Positions 44,510 through 56,840 of a stretch of DNA of 64,000 nt are shown one piece after another. The stretch is taken from contig JAAEAF010003828.1 in NCBI GenBank assembly GCA_011037195.1, positions 1 to 64,000 on the forward strand, read 5' to 3'. A program made the translations under genes and the position numbers. This stretch comes from Triatoma infestans (taxonomy: Eukaryota; Arthropoda; Insecta; Hemiptera; Reduviidae). The stretch's first letter is position 1; each line of letters begins with the position of its first letter. The notes under the pieces were generated by a model. It was given only the letters and a program-made list of their open reading frames with translations. It was not told the origin of the DNA and did no database searches.

Positions 44510-45362
44510 GAAAGCAGAACTCAAAAACGAAAAACCGTAGAAACTTGAAACTTGATATTCCATTTAGATATCACCATGGCATCTGACAGTGGGTCATCTG
44601 TCAAAATTCCTCCACCGGAAGTACCACTTTACTTGTTGTTTTTTTTTTACGTTTATGCATTTTTCTCAAAAATTACTCAGACGATTTTCTTCAAACTTTT
44701 AATACCAACTTCATACACAATGAGCTAAAACTTTTATTTGAAATGTTTCTCTGGGAAAATTCATTTAAGGGCAGTTATGGGGGAGGGTAGGGTTAGGTTT
44801 TCATCTAAAGTTCTATTTCAGTTTATTAAACAATACTATCATCTAAATAATGTTAATTAGAATTCAATATGTCGTAGAAATTCCGAGTTTCAAAAAATCG
44901 GGTAACTAGAAGTGCGTTTACTTTACCACTTTACTAAATGATTTTTTTTTTTCACTTTTTCGCGATTTTCTCAAAAATAGCGCCGACGGTTTTCTTGAAA
45001 CATCCTATATAATCTAAACACACAAATATCTACAACTTTTATTTATAACATTTCTCTGGGAAAATTCATTTAAGGACACTTTTTGCGGAGGGGTGGAGTT
45101 ATGTTTTTCTCTAAAATGCTATCATAGTTGATTATACAATTCTGTCATCCAAACAGAAGTAATTACAACTAAATGGCCAAAATTCCGAGTTTTAAGAAGA
45201 AATTAGTAAACCGGTAGTGCGCTTTTACTGGTACAGGTTTTTTTTTTTCAGTTTTCGATGAATTTCATTAAATTTGGTACACAAACTTCAAAATTTGTCA
45301 ATTATAATTTTGAGAACTGGAGTAAGAGAAAGTTGTATGAGTGTTTCATACCAGATATTTTT
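44359..45362 (+). mobile_element. DINE-like element, plus copy
   Basis: Begins CTAGTAAGAGGAAGTATTG directly after an A-rich run (44331-44359), has a GT run (44466-44501), three units, and ends with GGAGTAAGAGAAAGT and a hairpin (GTATGA-GTGTT-TCATAC). The two hairpin halves carry compensating changes relative to the GTGTGA/TCACAC copies. Confidence 0.82.
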
Positions 45363-46150
45363 TCCTAATATAATTTATAGGGGAGGAAGGAAAAGTACTT
45401 AACCGTGCAGGTAGTGATTAACATTGTAGTCCACAAGAGAACACCAATAATATTGAACCAAAATTGTATAACATTTGAAATTTACTGCGACAAATACCCA
45501 AAAGTATATAAATGCAGTTTTTGTCAGAAAAATGTTACAGGTAAAAGTGATATGCTTACAAATTTGCAGTTAGTATTCCAAGTTTAAAGAAAATCTATAT
45601 GGTCATTTACGAGGAAATTACGAAAAAAAAGTCAAAAGTCTATTTTGAAAAGTCACCACCTCAGGTTAATCGAATTTGGAATTCTACCAAAGTTGCTTGT
45701 GTTTTATTAATATTATATAGGTTGCACAACTATACATTAGACTGAATTAAACTTTAAAACAAAAGTTATTATTCCCAAGAAACTCCCAAATTAATTTTTA
45801 CAGTAAAATATTTCAATTCAAAGTATAAAGAATAATCATTAGAGCGGTTTTCGAAAAATTCAGTAAAGTAACACTTCCGGCTGAAGGTTTATGCTCGAAA
45901 TCTTAGTGTCTAATACGGTGATAGTACACTGAACATCAAGTTTCGAGTTTCCTGCTAATTTTCAATGTTTAGCTATTTTGTTTACATGCACGCACGCACA
46001 CACACACACACATAAATTCTTCTATTATCTAAAATTATATTCTTACTCCGAGGATGTCAAAATATTGTATTGCCGATAAAAACTCAATTTCAAAAATTCG
46101 ACATAATTGCAATACTTCCATTTACTAGTAACAGCAAGAGAAAGTAATAA
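45363..46150 (-). mobile_element. Strongly diverged DINE-like copy
   Basis: Unit-like pieces (GTAACACTTCCGGCTGAAGG at 45867-45886) and a CGCACACACAC tract (45991-46010), ending ATTGCAATACTTCCATTTAC. Older than its neighbours. Confidence 0.55.
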
Positions 46151-46499
46151 AAATAGACAGACAAAAATAATTTTTATTTTGATACATTATTAATACAAAT
46201 AAAATAACTAATAACTAATTAAAATTTACTAATTTAAATGTTGGATGCAAGCTAATAATTATCATTCAAAATTAATGGATCCAAGAACTTCGTTTTTACT
46301 GGAAAACATGAAACGATTGCTCATACGGACACTGGATATTTTGAAATGTTACAGTGTACAAATATTAGTCATTTTAGAGACATAGTAGGGTCTATTCTTG
46401 TGTTGTTTAAAAATAATAATAATATCAATATTATTTCAACACTAAAGATTATAAAAATTGCCACATTATTATTAATTAAATATAGTGCTTTTAAAAACA

Positions 46500-46779
46500 G
46501 CAGGATATCTCGAGGAGCGGTCAATAAAAATTACATTTTTTTTTTTAAACTTTTCCAACGTTTCGACAAATTTATTGTTTTCTTCAAGGATAAAATTAAA
46601 AAAAAAATATTATTAATCGGAGTTACATATAATTTTCATTAAACACCCTAAACACAAAATATATACTAAACAAAACTTTATATGACAGAATGAGTTGCTT
46701 ATGTAATGAGCTACATAATCAGAATGAGCTACATCATTTTCTGATGATGTAGCTTATTACATAAGCAACTAATTCTGTC
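46500..46779. repeat. Foldback element, left arm and centre
   Basis: Left arm (46510-46715) is inverted relative to 47614-47800. The centre contains CTACATCATTTTCTGATGATGTAG (46731-46754 region) as a small hairpin. The arm holds CCAACGTTTCGACAAATT, the complement of the GAAACGTT motif. The LTR at 46780-47608 split the right arm. Confidence 0.8.
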
Positions 46780-47608
46780 TGTAATGACATATCAATGTCA
46801 TAGCAATGTCAAGTGGCTCCAGCCAGCCGCTATTTTCACAAAATATAACAAGAAGAAAGGGTAATTTATAACTAGTGGCCCCAGCGGGCTGCTGTCTTCA
46901 AGACAGGGGCCGCACCAAACAAAAGCCTTTTCAATACAAGGGTCAATACATCAGTATCAAAGACAAGCACTGATAAAACCCTTTTAAACAAGGATCATTA
47001 TTGAACAGAAGCCACCTGGCCGATTCAAGGCTACCAGTCTTTGAAAATCACCGATGGGCGGCCAAAGCTGGCCACTGACCTAATTCACACTGGTCACCGA
47101 CCTGGCCAAGGTCGCACCCTACGAGAGATTTCTTAGTGTGAGTACTACTTACACACCTGACAGTGTGTGAGTAATACTAATATAAACTTCGCCCACTGGA
47201 GGAGGGGATCATTTTACATCAGTATTATCAGTATTATCAATTACAACATCATTATAGCAGCAGTTATACTTGAGTTCTGCGAGCGCGTCCCTATACAAGG
47301 TTAAACTTATAATTATTCTATCAAACATTTCATAGTTTTGCATATTAGTTTTATTTATAATAATCATTTTAAATTAGTTGTTGTTTATCTCTTTAAATTA
47401 TTTATTTATTTCTAACAGTTCATATTAATTGTAGTTACCATTTCACACATTCAAATTATTGTATAAATATAGTCTATTTTTGTAAAATCAGTGTTTAGTA
47501 TTTCATGTAATAACTCTCTGAAATCTCTAAACTAACTTCCGCCTAATAAATCCCTCTTCAAGACATCTGACTTCATACCTGTGGAATCCGATATACGATT
47601 CCACTACA
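46780..47608 (-). mobile_element. Solo LTR, inverted, inside a foldback, CTGTC duplication
   Basis: Minus-strand relative of 33176-33982 and 37454-38160 (GAGCGCGTCCCTATACAAGG matches the complement of their AGGGACGCGCTCG block). Begins TGTAATGACA and ends CCACTACA on the plus strand, with CTGTC on both sides (46775-46779 and 47609-47613). Confidence 0.85.
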
Positions 47609-47800
47609 CTGTCATATAAAGTTTTGTTTAGTATAGATTTTGTGTTTAGTGTGTTTAATGAAAATTATATGTAACCCCGATTAATATTTTTTTTAAATTT
47701 TATCCCCTTAAGTAGACAATAAATTTGTCGAAACGTTGGAAAAGTTTTAAAAAATGTGTAAGTTTTATTTGACCGTTCCTCGAAATCTCCTTTAGTTATT
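47609..47800. repeat. Foldback element, right arm
   Basis: CTGTCATATAAAGTTTTGTT and GTCGAAACGTTGGAAAAG pair with the left arm. The hammerhead-like core is degenerate (CTTAAGTA in place of CTGAnGA). Confidence 0.8.
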
Positions 47801-48169
47801 AAAAAATAGATCGGTTAAGAATCTTTTTTATCATAGTGATTTGAAAATAAAATATAATGTACCCCAATAATATTTTAAAATTTATTAAAAAAAAAAGAGA
47901 AGAAAAAAAGACTACTGCTGAATCATATATAGATTTGCTAACTATTGGATATTGTAGCTGGGCCCATTTACATTCAGATGAATATTTAGAGAAAGAGATA
48001 TAGGATTTATCGACAACAAATCATTGTAATTAGAAGTTAGTACCAATGCAGGCACCATCTGACAAAGCTTACCTATCGTAAATTTGTAAATTTTCAAAGC
48101 GAGTCCCAGTATTGCCCAATACAGTAAATTATGCTATGTTATGGAAAAATGTTGTTAAATAATTTGTAT
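47801..48169. other. No gene recognised
   Basis: AT-rich DNA, no supported feature. Confidence 0.4.
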
Positions 48170-48340
48170 ATATATATATGTTTTCGTTTTTGAGAAATTC
48201 TGTAAACACACTACACACACATGCTGACCAATTGCTAAAAATTTTTTCCTATTCAGAAGGCACTAAAAATGTATTTCCGGTGATCTGGTACGATCGCAAT
48301 ACTTCCTCTTATTAGGGGTGAGAGAAAGCAAAAAAAGGAA
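48170..48340 (-). mobile_element. DINE-like 5' remnant
   Basis: ACACACTACACACACATG then GATCGCAATACTTCCTCTTA; minus orientation. Confidence 0.55.
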
Positions 48341-49149
48341 AAGTAAAAGTTAATCTATTAATTAGGTGGGTTACTCATAATAATATAATCAAGAATATTA
48401 GGAAAGAAGTATGTTATTATAGCATCATATATTTCATTTCCACCCCCATTCATTATTATCCCCAACAGTTAACTCAATATATCCACTCCCAAACTATGGG
48501 GCTCTATATCGCAGTCACAAACTTTCACATCAACTATAGCAAAAGTTTTCTTAACCACGTTTAGGAATAGTTGTTGTTTGATGATGATGGGAATGTTATA
48601 ATCCTGCTGCTTCTATCCCTCAGGAAACATGCATTTCTGGTTCATTAAACAAAAAGAGTGGCAGCTGCTAGCACAGCTGACATTATTATGGTGGTGGTTA
48701 TTACAAAATGGTTTTGTCCATTTTTTTTTGAAGTGTTTTTCAATTTAAAGAAATAAAACAAAACAAAAAAATAGGTTCTATAAAGTATACAGAAAAGAAA
48801 AGTTAAAAAATTTTTGCAGAAAATTTGTAAGTATATTGTAAAGTACAAAATAATATCACAAAAACTGTCTTCCAATTATTGCTAGGAAAAAGTGACCAAC
48901 TCACATTTACAATAATTGGTAGGCAATATTTGTTTAACAAGTTATTTGAAAGATGTGACCATTTGTATATTCTTATCATAACCTTTTCAGAATCCTCGTG
49001 ACGAGAACAAACAAGAAGATTGAAAGAAAGAGGTGTTTTTTGTTACTTTCTCTTATTTTATTTTTAAATTTGCAATCAAAAAAGAAGAATAATATAACAG
49101 AAATATATAAAAATAAAATAATAAATAATTAAAAATAGAACTGAAAATA
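48341..49149. other. No gene recognised
   Basis: Mixed DNA; the minus frame at 48645-48875 is Phe-rich and low complexity. Confidence 0.4.
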
Positions 49150-49995
49150 AAAATTACGTGGCAGAATTGACTCAGGCCCATCCATAGATGCCGATTGAGC
49201 AATTTGAACGATGCGATTACCTGGTTGCGATGCTATCGTGCTTCAGCCTTCGGGCATGGATTAGAGGGAAGTGTTATCTGGAATAGTTGCGCACCAGTGA
49301 ATTGTAAGTGATGGGTAAGTTTGGAATGATAATTAATATGTCGCCTTTCTCAGGTGGCAAGGTCATGGACAAATGGGATTTTTAGATCAGAATGGAAAGT
49401 GTGGTTGCTGACGTAAAAAGAAGTATCGACTATTGTGCGAAGGATTTTTGATTGGAGGGATTGGATACGGTGGAGATTGGAACGCTTTCCTGATCATATA
49501 GGAGCGAGCAGGGCTTTGTAGAATATATTTATTGTTTGAGACAATCAGTTTTGATCGTCTGACGATTAGTCTTTTGATGATTCAGTATCGGAAATCAAGT
49601 TCTTGTCACTTGAATCGAGTATGGAGGTTCCAGGTAAAGCGTTTGTAAAGGTAGTGGCCCAGATATTGCACATTGTCTACCGAAGGGCAGAAATATGATT
49701 CAGGCATATTGAAGGGGGTATTTTTTGCAGTTCAAAATAAATGCTATGTATCTGGATTTGCTGTCATTGACCTTTATTATCCGCTTGTGAAGCCAGAGTT
49801 TGAGAATTTGAAGATTGGATTGACAATTACAGAGTTCATATTTTGGGAGAGCATTGCCGTAACGTTGGAGAACGAATGAATTATTGTGTTAAGATTAAGA
49901 GAAATGTATGCTGTGCATACTGTGCAGTGGAATGGTGCGAGTAAGCTCTCTTAAGGAACTCTAGTGCGGTTAGGGGGAATTGATGAGGAAGAAAA
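49150..49995 (-). pseudogene. Jockey-type LINE reverse transcriptase fragment
   Basis: On the minus strand 49680-49500 reads VDNVQYLGHYLYKRFTWNLH then RRSKLIVSNNKYILQS, the palm/thumb region of a Jockey-type RT. 49470-49330 reads LQSKILRTIVDTSFYVSNHT followed by FHSDLKIPFV, the usual C-terminal block. It is broken by several stops (for instance after TRFK) and a frameshift. It is the same part of the element as 39680-40549 but older. No duplication was identified. Confidence 0.75.
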
Positions 49996-50043
49996 ATCTT
50001 GGATAACTTGGATTAATCAATCTGATAGAAAGGATTATAGGTT

Positions 50044-50300
50044 AATTGTTGTGGCGGTTGGTTCCGCAGAGCTGGAAAGCATCAGAGACATTTTCGAGTT
50101 AGCCTGCTTCATTTTGTGGTCATCCACCAGTTTCGGGCGTTCGCCCATCATCAGGATGCTTTTGTTGAACAGTGTAATAATATAGACTTGCACACAGCAA
50201 ATGTTATTACACTGTTCAACAAAAACATCCAGATGACGGGCAAAGGCCTGTAACCAATCGATGAGCAAAACATGAAGCAGGCTATCACGAAAAATGTCTG
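50044..50300. repeat. Foldback pair of the Penelope-type repeat
   Basis: Left arm (50044-50190) has, on the minus strand, CATCCTGATGATGGGCGAAC then GCCCGAAACTGGTGGATG: the core CTGATGA and GAAA are present, but the cleavage-site base is G, outside the H rule. The right arm (50200-50300) has CCAGATGA and is broken. Confidence 0.75.
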
Positions 50301-51370
50301 TGATGATTATAGTTTAAGTTAGTAGGAAAAATTGTCTTGAGCTTCAGCATTAAGCCTTGATGCTAAACATTATCAAAGGCCTGCGATACCTCCAGGAAAA
50401 CTCCTGGGCAGTATTGCTTCAGCTTGATGTAAGGTTGTTTTGAGGTTGCGAATGGAACCAATTTTACACAGAAATATCGCAAATTTATTTTTATATTGCA
50501 AAATGTGTAAAATCAGAACTGATCGTGTTATAGATACAGACTTCCCTTTTGATCAGGTGTGCATCTCTTACACATTTGAAGCTAAATAGTGTCATCTCCA
50601 TCTATGCTTACTAGTCTGTAAAAATTCTATCCTTCTAATTCCATAATATGAAAATTGTATCCGCACTCTTCTTTTTCTATTCTACAGAAATAGAAATTTG
50701 CTCAAACAATGCATTTTCTCTGTTACCTAATGAGAACCATTCCATTTATTGTTGAAGTTATTTTCATTTTCTAATGTAATGTTATCCTCTTTCTGGAAGT
50801 GCTTCTCTCCTAATTATTCTTTAGTTTTAGTGCGATGTAAACTGAACTCATTACATATATGGTTTTTAAGTAGGAAAAGTAATGAAATTCTAGAACTTAT
50901 TAGTGTATTCACTTCAAGGTCGTCACGAATGTTGTCTTCGCTATACTTTTTCCCTTTGTTTCACCATTTTATCTTATAAATCTAAAATTGTTGCATGAAT
51001 AAGTGGGGAGATAATGTGATTCTCGTTTTCTGTATTTCATTATTTATAATTTCATATTCTTTATTTTATTATTATTATTAATACGGTTAAAATTGATAAG
51101 GTAGAACACAATGTCTTTTGTAGGCGTGAAGTGATCGCGTCCCATCGGGTCCTTTGGATATCCATACGAATTGAACGATCACAACAAATCGCTAAGTATA
51201 ATCGCAGTCCAGCAATTATAAAGTCATGAACTAAAGAAATGAAATCGGTTTGCAAACAGCCTTTCTCCAAACCCTGAAAACACGTAACTAAAAATAGTTT
51301 TTTTGGAATGCGGATAACCTAACCAAGTGAAACTTACTGCATTGAAAAAGATATTATTATTTTTGGTATC
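50301..51370. other. No gene recognised
   Basis: Intronic DNA; an ATT stretch lies at 51068-51080. Open frames at 50749-50979 and 51061-51270 are unremarkable. Confidence 0.4.
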
Positions 51371-51509
51371 ACTAAGACAGGGTCGCCACAGAGGATAAAC
51401 AATTGGTAAATTTGCCAGGGTTCCAAACTTACGTAACGAAAATAGGTCAACAAATTGCTTTAGGGATTACGCTTGTTGCAATAAAACACTCTCATAGTGC
51501 ATTTTACTA
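51371..51509 (+). repeat. Direct repeat, left copy
   Basis: Starts ACTAAGACAG; shares about 125 nearly identical bases with 51818-51954 (GAGGATAAACAATTGGTAAA through CAATAAAACACTCTCATAG). Left copy has an extra GGTCGCCACA. Confidence 0.85.
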
Positions 51510-51817
51510 TCAGGAAAGTATGAATGAGATTATCCATTTGCTCTGTCTCCCGCATCATCGCATACAGCTTCTTTATCTACTATACCGCTTCATCATACAT
51601 CATACCTCTTCATCCAAGATGAGTCTAAGTTTTATTCGACCATTATCAGTTATCTATTTTTACTAGATTATTGTTTTAGTCATCTATATTTTTTCATGTT
51701 TTATTACATTCTGAATTTATTGTTTATATTTTATTTGTACGCCTGTGTTATCGCTCCGAGGTACGCCTATGCGCGTAAAACATTTGTAATGATTTCATAA
51801 TTATGTTACATGGAAAC

Positions 51818-51954
51818 ACTAAGACAGAGGATAAACAATTGGTAAATTTGCCAGGGTTCCAAACTTACGTAATGAAAATAGGTCAACAAATTGCTTTAGG
51901 GATTACGCTTGTTGCAATAAAACACTCTCATAGAGCATTTTACTTAGTCTTTCG
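51818..51954 (+). repeat. Direct repeat, right copy
   Basis: Right copy of the pair; spacing between starts 447 bp. The pair could be short LTRs of a small element or a local duplication. Confidence 0.85.
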
Positions 51955-52356
51955 TCTCTTAATATAAATTTTAAAAAAGAAAATTGTAAATCTGGTATAA
52001 TATACTCACTTGATTTTCACTTACTAAAATTTAAGTGACAAATTTACTTCAAACTAGCATTAAGTATTATACATTTAAATGTCTTTAATTGTATTAAATT
52101 GTCCATTGTACTGAAGTGACATTTTAGCTTTACACGTTCACAGCTACTACTAACCTTCTAAAATTAGGCTTCTCAAAACATTTAGGTTACACACTTAGGT
52201 TACAAATCAAAGTGTTAGAGAGATCAATAAATGTCATACATAAGGCAACAATGATGGCAGAATTGATGCCTAATAAATTGGAAATCCATTAGCTAGCTCA
52301 AAATTAAGTCAAAATTGCATTAGATATTGTTAATTGTTCATTTTATATGTATATAT

Positions 52357-52398
52357 ATACATGATTGAATACCATATATATGGTATTCAATCATGTAT
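52357..52398. repeat. 42-bp perfect palindrome
   Basis: ATACATGATTGAATACCATAT followed immediately by its exact complement, inside TA-rich DNA. Would extrude as a cruciform or fold into a 21-bp hairpin in RNA. Confidence 0.9.
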
Positions 52399-53235
52399 GA
52401 CCTATTTTGACCGAATCCTTGTCAGATCTACTGGCGGAAATTCAATATATATATATACTGTATGTGTGTGAAAATTAGTTTATGACATATTTTACTTACC
52501 CTATAAACTGACATTTTCCTTATAAATTATTCCTTTCTTCAATAATCACAATAATCAATACCTTGAAATCTTTGAAAACCATTTAACAGCGGCAGTATCC
52601 TGAACAATTTGCCATCTCAAGGTGTTGTCCAAAAAGTTACTAACGCTTCATTTCGAACATAATAAATTTAGATCTGTTGATTTTTTTCGTATTGACCAAT
52701 CGAATTTTAAATCTTCATACGCAAGTGATCGGGTTTTTTAGTCATTACTAAAAAAAAACAGACATCTCCTTTTTTAGACATGCTTTCGCTTGGAACAAAT
52801 ACACATATGTATATAGTTCCGCTTAGAAATGTTAGGATTTGCCCTGAGGAACAAAATTAAACTTGCCGAAAATTAGCAGAAAAATAGAAGCGTGCTTTAT
52901 TTTAATAACCACTAACCCAAACGTCTGCGTATGAGAACTTATAATTCTTTTATTTTAACGTAATCTGCAAGAGGAAATATTGCAATCATTTCTTATAGGT
53001 GTCTAATTGGGTGTGGTGTTCTGTATTTGCACAAAATATTTGCAAAAGGAACTATCGCAGTAACTCACACTTGAATTCCGTATAGCCTCCAGGGGTTCCG
53101 GAAAAAAGTCACAAACGCAAATACCATTTTACTGAAAATTTCTGGCCCGATTTCAAAGATTTTGCTTAATCTTGATAAACAAATTGTACATTTATACTTC
53201 TATTACTTTTATTTTAAATACTTTCCCAAAGAAAA
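52399..53235. other. No gene recognised
   Basis: AT-rich with a TA tract at 52446-52460. 52840-52880 carries TGCCCTGAGGAACAAAATTA then CTTGCCGAAAATTAGC, a possible decayed hammerhead-like motif. Confidence 0.35.
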
Positions 53236-53575
53236 TTGCTTTCTTGGGTCTTTAACAGGAACATCAAAGATATTTTCCGTGATTTCCCGCTTCTTTTTGT
53301 GGTTATCGTTCGGTTTCGGGCGTTCGCCCCTCATCAGGATGTTTATGTCAAAACAGTGTGATAACGTAAACTAGCACATAGCAAATTTAGTTGATATGAG
53401 TTTATCAACTAAATTTACTCTGTGCTACTCTATGTTATCACACTGTATTGACAAAAACATACTGATGAGGGGCGAACGCGTGAAACCTGTTGCTGAACAT
53501 AAAAAGAAGCAGGCTATCATGGAAAATGTCTCTGATACTTTCCAGCTCTGAGGAACCAACCACAACAACTTTATA
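53236..53575. repeat. Foldback pair of the Penelope-type repeat
   Basis: Arms about 53236-53395 and 53400-53575. The left minus-strand core is CATCCTGATGAGGGGCGAAC then GCCCGAAACCGAACGATA, with U16.1 lost. The right plus-strand core (53462-53492) has CTGATGA and GAAAC but no matching helix I. Confidence 0.75.
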
Positions 53576-53689
53576 GGGAGAGTTGCAACTTTAGGATATC
53601 CTTTAAACAACAGTGTCACTTTAATTTAGGTCCTCCATTAACTTTATAAATTAAGGAGCATCTAAATATATATATATATATATATAATT

Positions 53690-53880
53690 TTTTGAGGAGG
53701 GAGATAACACAGTGCGAACTGAAAGATCTATTGTGCGCGCCTGAGTCTTTTCAGTGCACTACCGACCTCCGCGCAGTGGGCAGTGAACTGTATAGACTCC
53801 TAGAAAGAGAAAAACTAAGGACAACACTGCTGGAGTCAAACGCGGGGTTTACGCGTGGAAGTGCAGCTCAGTAGCTAATC
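53690..53880 (-). repeat. SINE-like fragment
   Basis: Shares CTGAAAGATCTATTGTGCGC and the AGTGAACTGTATAGACTCCT block with 27320-27690 and 59150-59945; a tRNA-like head remnant (CTCAGTAGCTAATCCCTTCT) is near 53867-53885. Preceded by a TA run (53668-53687). Confidence 0.6.
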
Positions 53881-53885
53881 CCTTC

Positions 53886-54684
53886 TCTTTAAGTAAATAT
53901 TTAGTAAAAATATTTTATTAAAAAAAAAAAAAAAAATTGATAATTAGAGGCAAGAGAAGATCATGCCTCAAACGATTTAGCGAGATATTTCACATTAGGT
54001 GATTTAAGTAAAGAGATGCAATTAGATTCAAAACATTTTTAGAAGGAAAATTAAGATTTTGACCTAAGATCGGGACAAAAGAATACATTGTTAACACTAA
54101 CTAACGAAGTAGGGCAGTATTTTTGAAAATTCATCAAAACATATCTGTTTTTTGAATGATTCAACGTCACTTCCCCTACAGAAGTTTTTACAATTTTCAT
54201 TGGTAAGCAATATTTTTTTTCAATGTGCCGTTATTCTTTTGTTTACATTTTTTTCAGCAGCAAGTTATAAAAATATAAAACACTTGCTCACAATATAGAA
54301 AATGACGTTTACTTTACAAAAATCACAAAAAAAAAAATAAGTTTGATACCGCTACATTCACAAAAAAGATGTCAACACGCCCCCCAATACTTTAACGCAA
54401 GATAGAGTTATGTTATCAAAGTGTGTGTGTGTGTACATAGGAAAGAATACAAAAGCACAGAGTGAAAAATAAGAAAAATTAGGTCGGATGGATTGTAGTT
54501 TTTGCAATAGAAAAGGGGATTATTAAACCAACAAAATATCAAAAGATGGGACCAAATTATAATTTCATTTTCAGATCTTTATAATTAAATGAATTAATAA
54601 TGTAAAAATTTAATTAGGTTCTATTAAAATAAATGTGAGAGGGAGATACTAGTTAGGGTGAAAGCTTTAAAAACTACACACACT

Positions 54685-54715
<31 letters not shown>

Positions 54716-55294
54716 GATAATGTTTAACATCATCTCATCCGAGCAAGAGTCTCAAGCACTGTATATCGCGCCAAAACTGAACTACGCCCCTGGGTATTGT
54801 ATAAAGCAATATGGTTGTTACAAAAAGCAATTTCCACCGCACTCCACACAACCTTGGGGCTTCTAGAACAGGAAGAGTGAGTGGCAAATCCCTGACTGTA
54901 GAAGCACTCACTCTAAAGTTACTTATAAACACAATTTTACGTGCTTGCAATTTATCTATTCTTACTTCGCTGTTACTTCTCAAACGGGCCCTTTTGGGTA
55001 TATATTACCTGTACATATAAACTGTAATAAAACAATAATTTCATTTTGTTATCTTACAATTATGGATGTGGATGAATTCTTTGTATGCATTTGATCAAGT
55101 TCTTATTATTAATTTAATTAGTGTGAGGTTGTTGGACAGCTGTTGGAGTAGATATTCTTAAAAGTTGTAAGATACGATCAGAAGTAAAAACTAGATGAAT
55201 TTTTACCAGCATTATGATAATTTTATTATCTTTACCAAGGTCCCAAAAATATATGTTATGTTACAATAAGTATTTAACGTTATCGTAAAATGGA
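53886..55294. other. No gene recognised
   Basis: AT-rich, with GT at 54421-54434 and CA/TA at 54676-54715. No supported coding region. Confidence 0.4.
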
Positions 55295-56840
55295 TGTCGA
55301 AGTTCGGTCACAAAAAAAAAAAACTTTTTCCAAATTTTAACCGACGTTTTGGCAAATTTATTGCCTTCTTCAGCGTCTTTACAATGGTTACAGAGCAAAT
55401 TAAAAATAAAGAATATATAAAAATATATATATACTTTAAAAGTATGTATACATGCTTGTAACCGTCACCAAGTGTTAAGGAGGTAGGCTGTGTCAAGGTT
55501 TATAGGGGCTAGGACAGTATAAGTCGTGTCTTATTGTATATATGGAAGATTCTTCTCGACCGTTACTTGTATGAGGGAAAGGATTTTGAGTTTCGGTCTT
55601 TTTTTAACCAAAAATAAAAAAACTTAAATTTTTGCCAACGTTTCGACAAATATATTGTCTTTTTCAAGGCCTACAACATATAAATACAATAGGTTATTTT
55701 TTGAAAGTCAAAATCAAAAACAAAAACAAAACAAAAACAGATAGTAATAATAATTAAAATTATGGATTAATTTATAAAACATTTTTTTGGTTTACTTACA
55801 TAAAAAATAAAAAATATAAAAACTAATAAAAAACAGACAGATACCAACGGTCTCTCTTTAATTTATCATAACCTGATTTCTTAATCCCTGACCTTGTTTT
55901 TCCAAATAGACTCCTTTCTCCTCTAGTCCCGTTATAAATATACCTGCCTGCCTTTCACTATGGTTTATTTTTTCACTTTTCTCTGTGTTGTTGAGGTGTT
56001 TTCAACTTTTTAGTTCTAAATTTTAATAAGTTTTCAAGTTGGATATGTTTTAAAGATTTTTTATCAGTTTTTATATTTTTGATTTTTTATGTAAGTAAAC
56101 CAAAAAAATGTGTTATAAAACATGTTCCGTAATTTTAATTATTATTACTTTCTGTTTTTTTTGTTTGTTTTTGTTTTTGATTTTGACTTTCAAAAAATAA
56201 CCTATTGTATTTATATGTTGTAGGCCTTGAAAAAGACAATATATTTGTCGAATCGTTGGCAAAAATTTATTTTTGGTTAAAAAAAGATCGAAACTCAAAA
56301 TCCTTTCCTTCTTATTGTACATATTATTTAGGGAATTCCAAGAGACCGTTATATCTGAGGGATAGGTTGGTTGTTGGTATCTGTTCTAAAACTGATAGCT
56401 AATTTATGTGTTTTCAATATGATGTTTCCCACCCTATCTCCTTATCACTTGGTTATGGTACATCATATCACAAGTTAAACTACAGTTTTTAGGAAATTAA
56501 AAAAAAAAAAAATTTTTTTGTAAGTATGTTTCTTATATTAGATTTTCATAGTAAACTTTTTACAAGTTTATATTCCACATATTATTTAAATTGTAATATT
56601 TATGACTAATTTTATTCTGATTTTTCTGCAATAACAGCAGTAATGTATAATAAATTTCAGTTTGCTATACACAGTAATTTTAGTTTATATATATATATTT
56701 GTATGTTCTTTATTTTTTATTTGCTACGTAACCTTTGTACAGACTCTGAAGAAGGCAATAAATTTGCCGAAATGTCGGTGAAAATTTAAAAAAAGGGTTT
56801 TTATTGTGACTGATCTGAGTCTCAACATCCATTTTACAAC
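55295..56840. repeat. Two nested foldback elements
   Basis: Outer arms: about 55295-55440 against 56690-56840. Inner arms: about 55570-55840 against 56050-56310, with a central spacer of about 210 bases. All four arms carry a motif of the type CTGAAGAAGGCAATAAATTT then GCCGAAACGTCGG or its complement. 56750-56780 (plus) has CTGAAGA and GAAATGTC. In 55338-55372 (minus) GAAA has become AAAA. The inner pair has CTTGAAAA and is further decayed. Confidence 0.75.
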
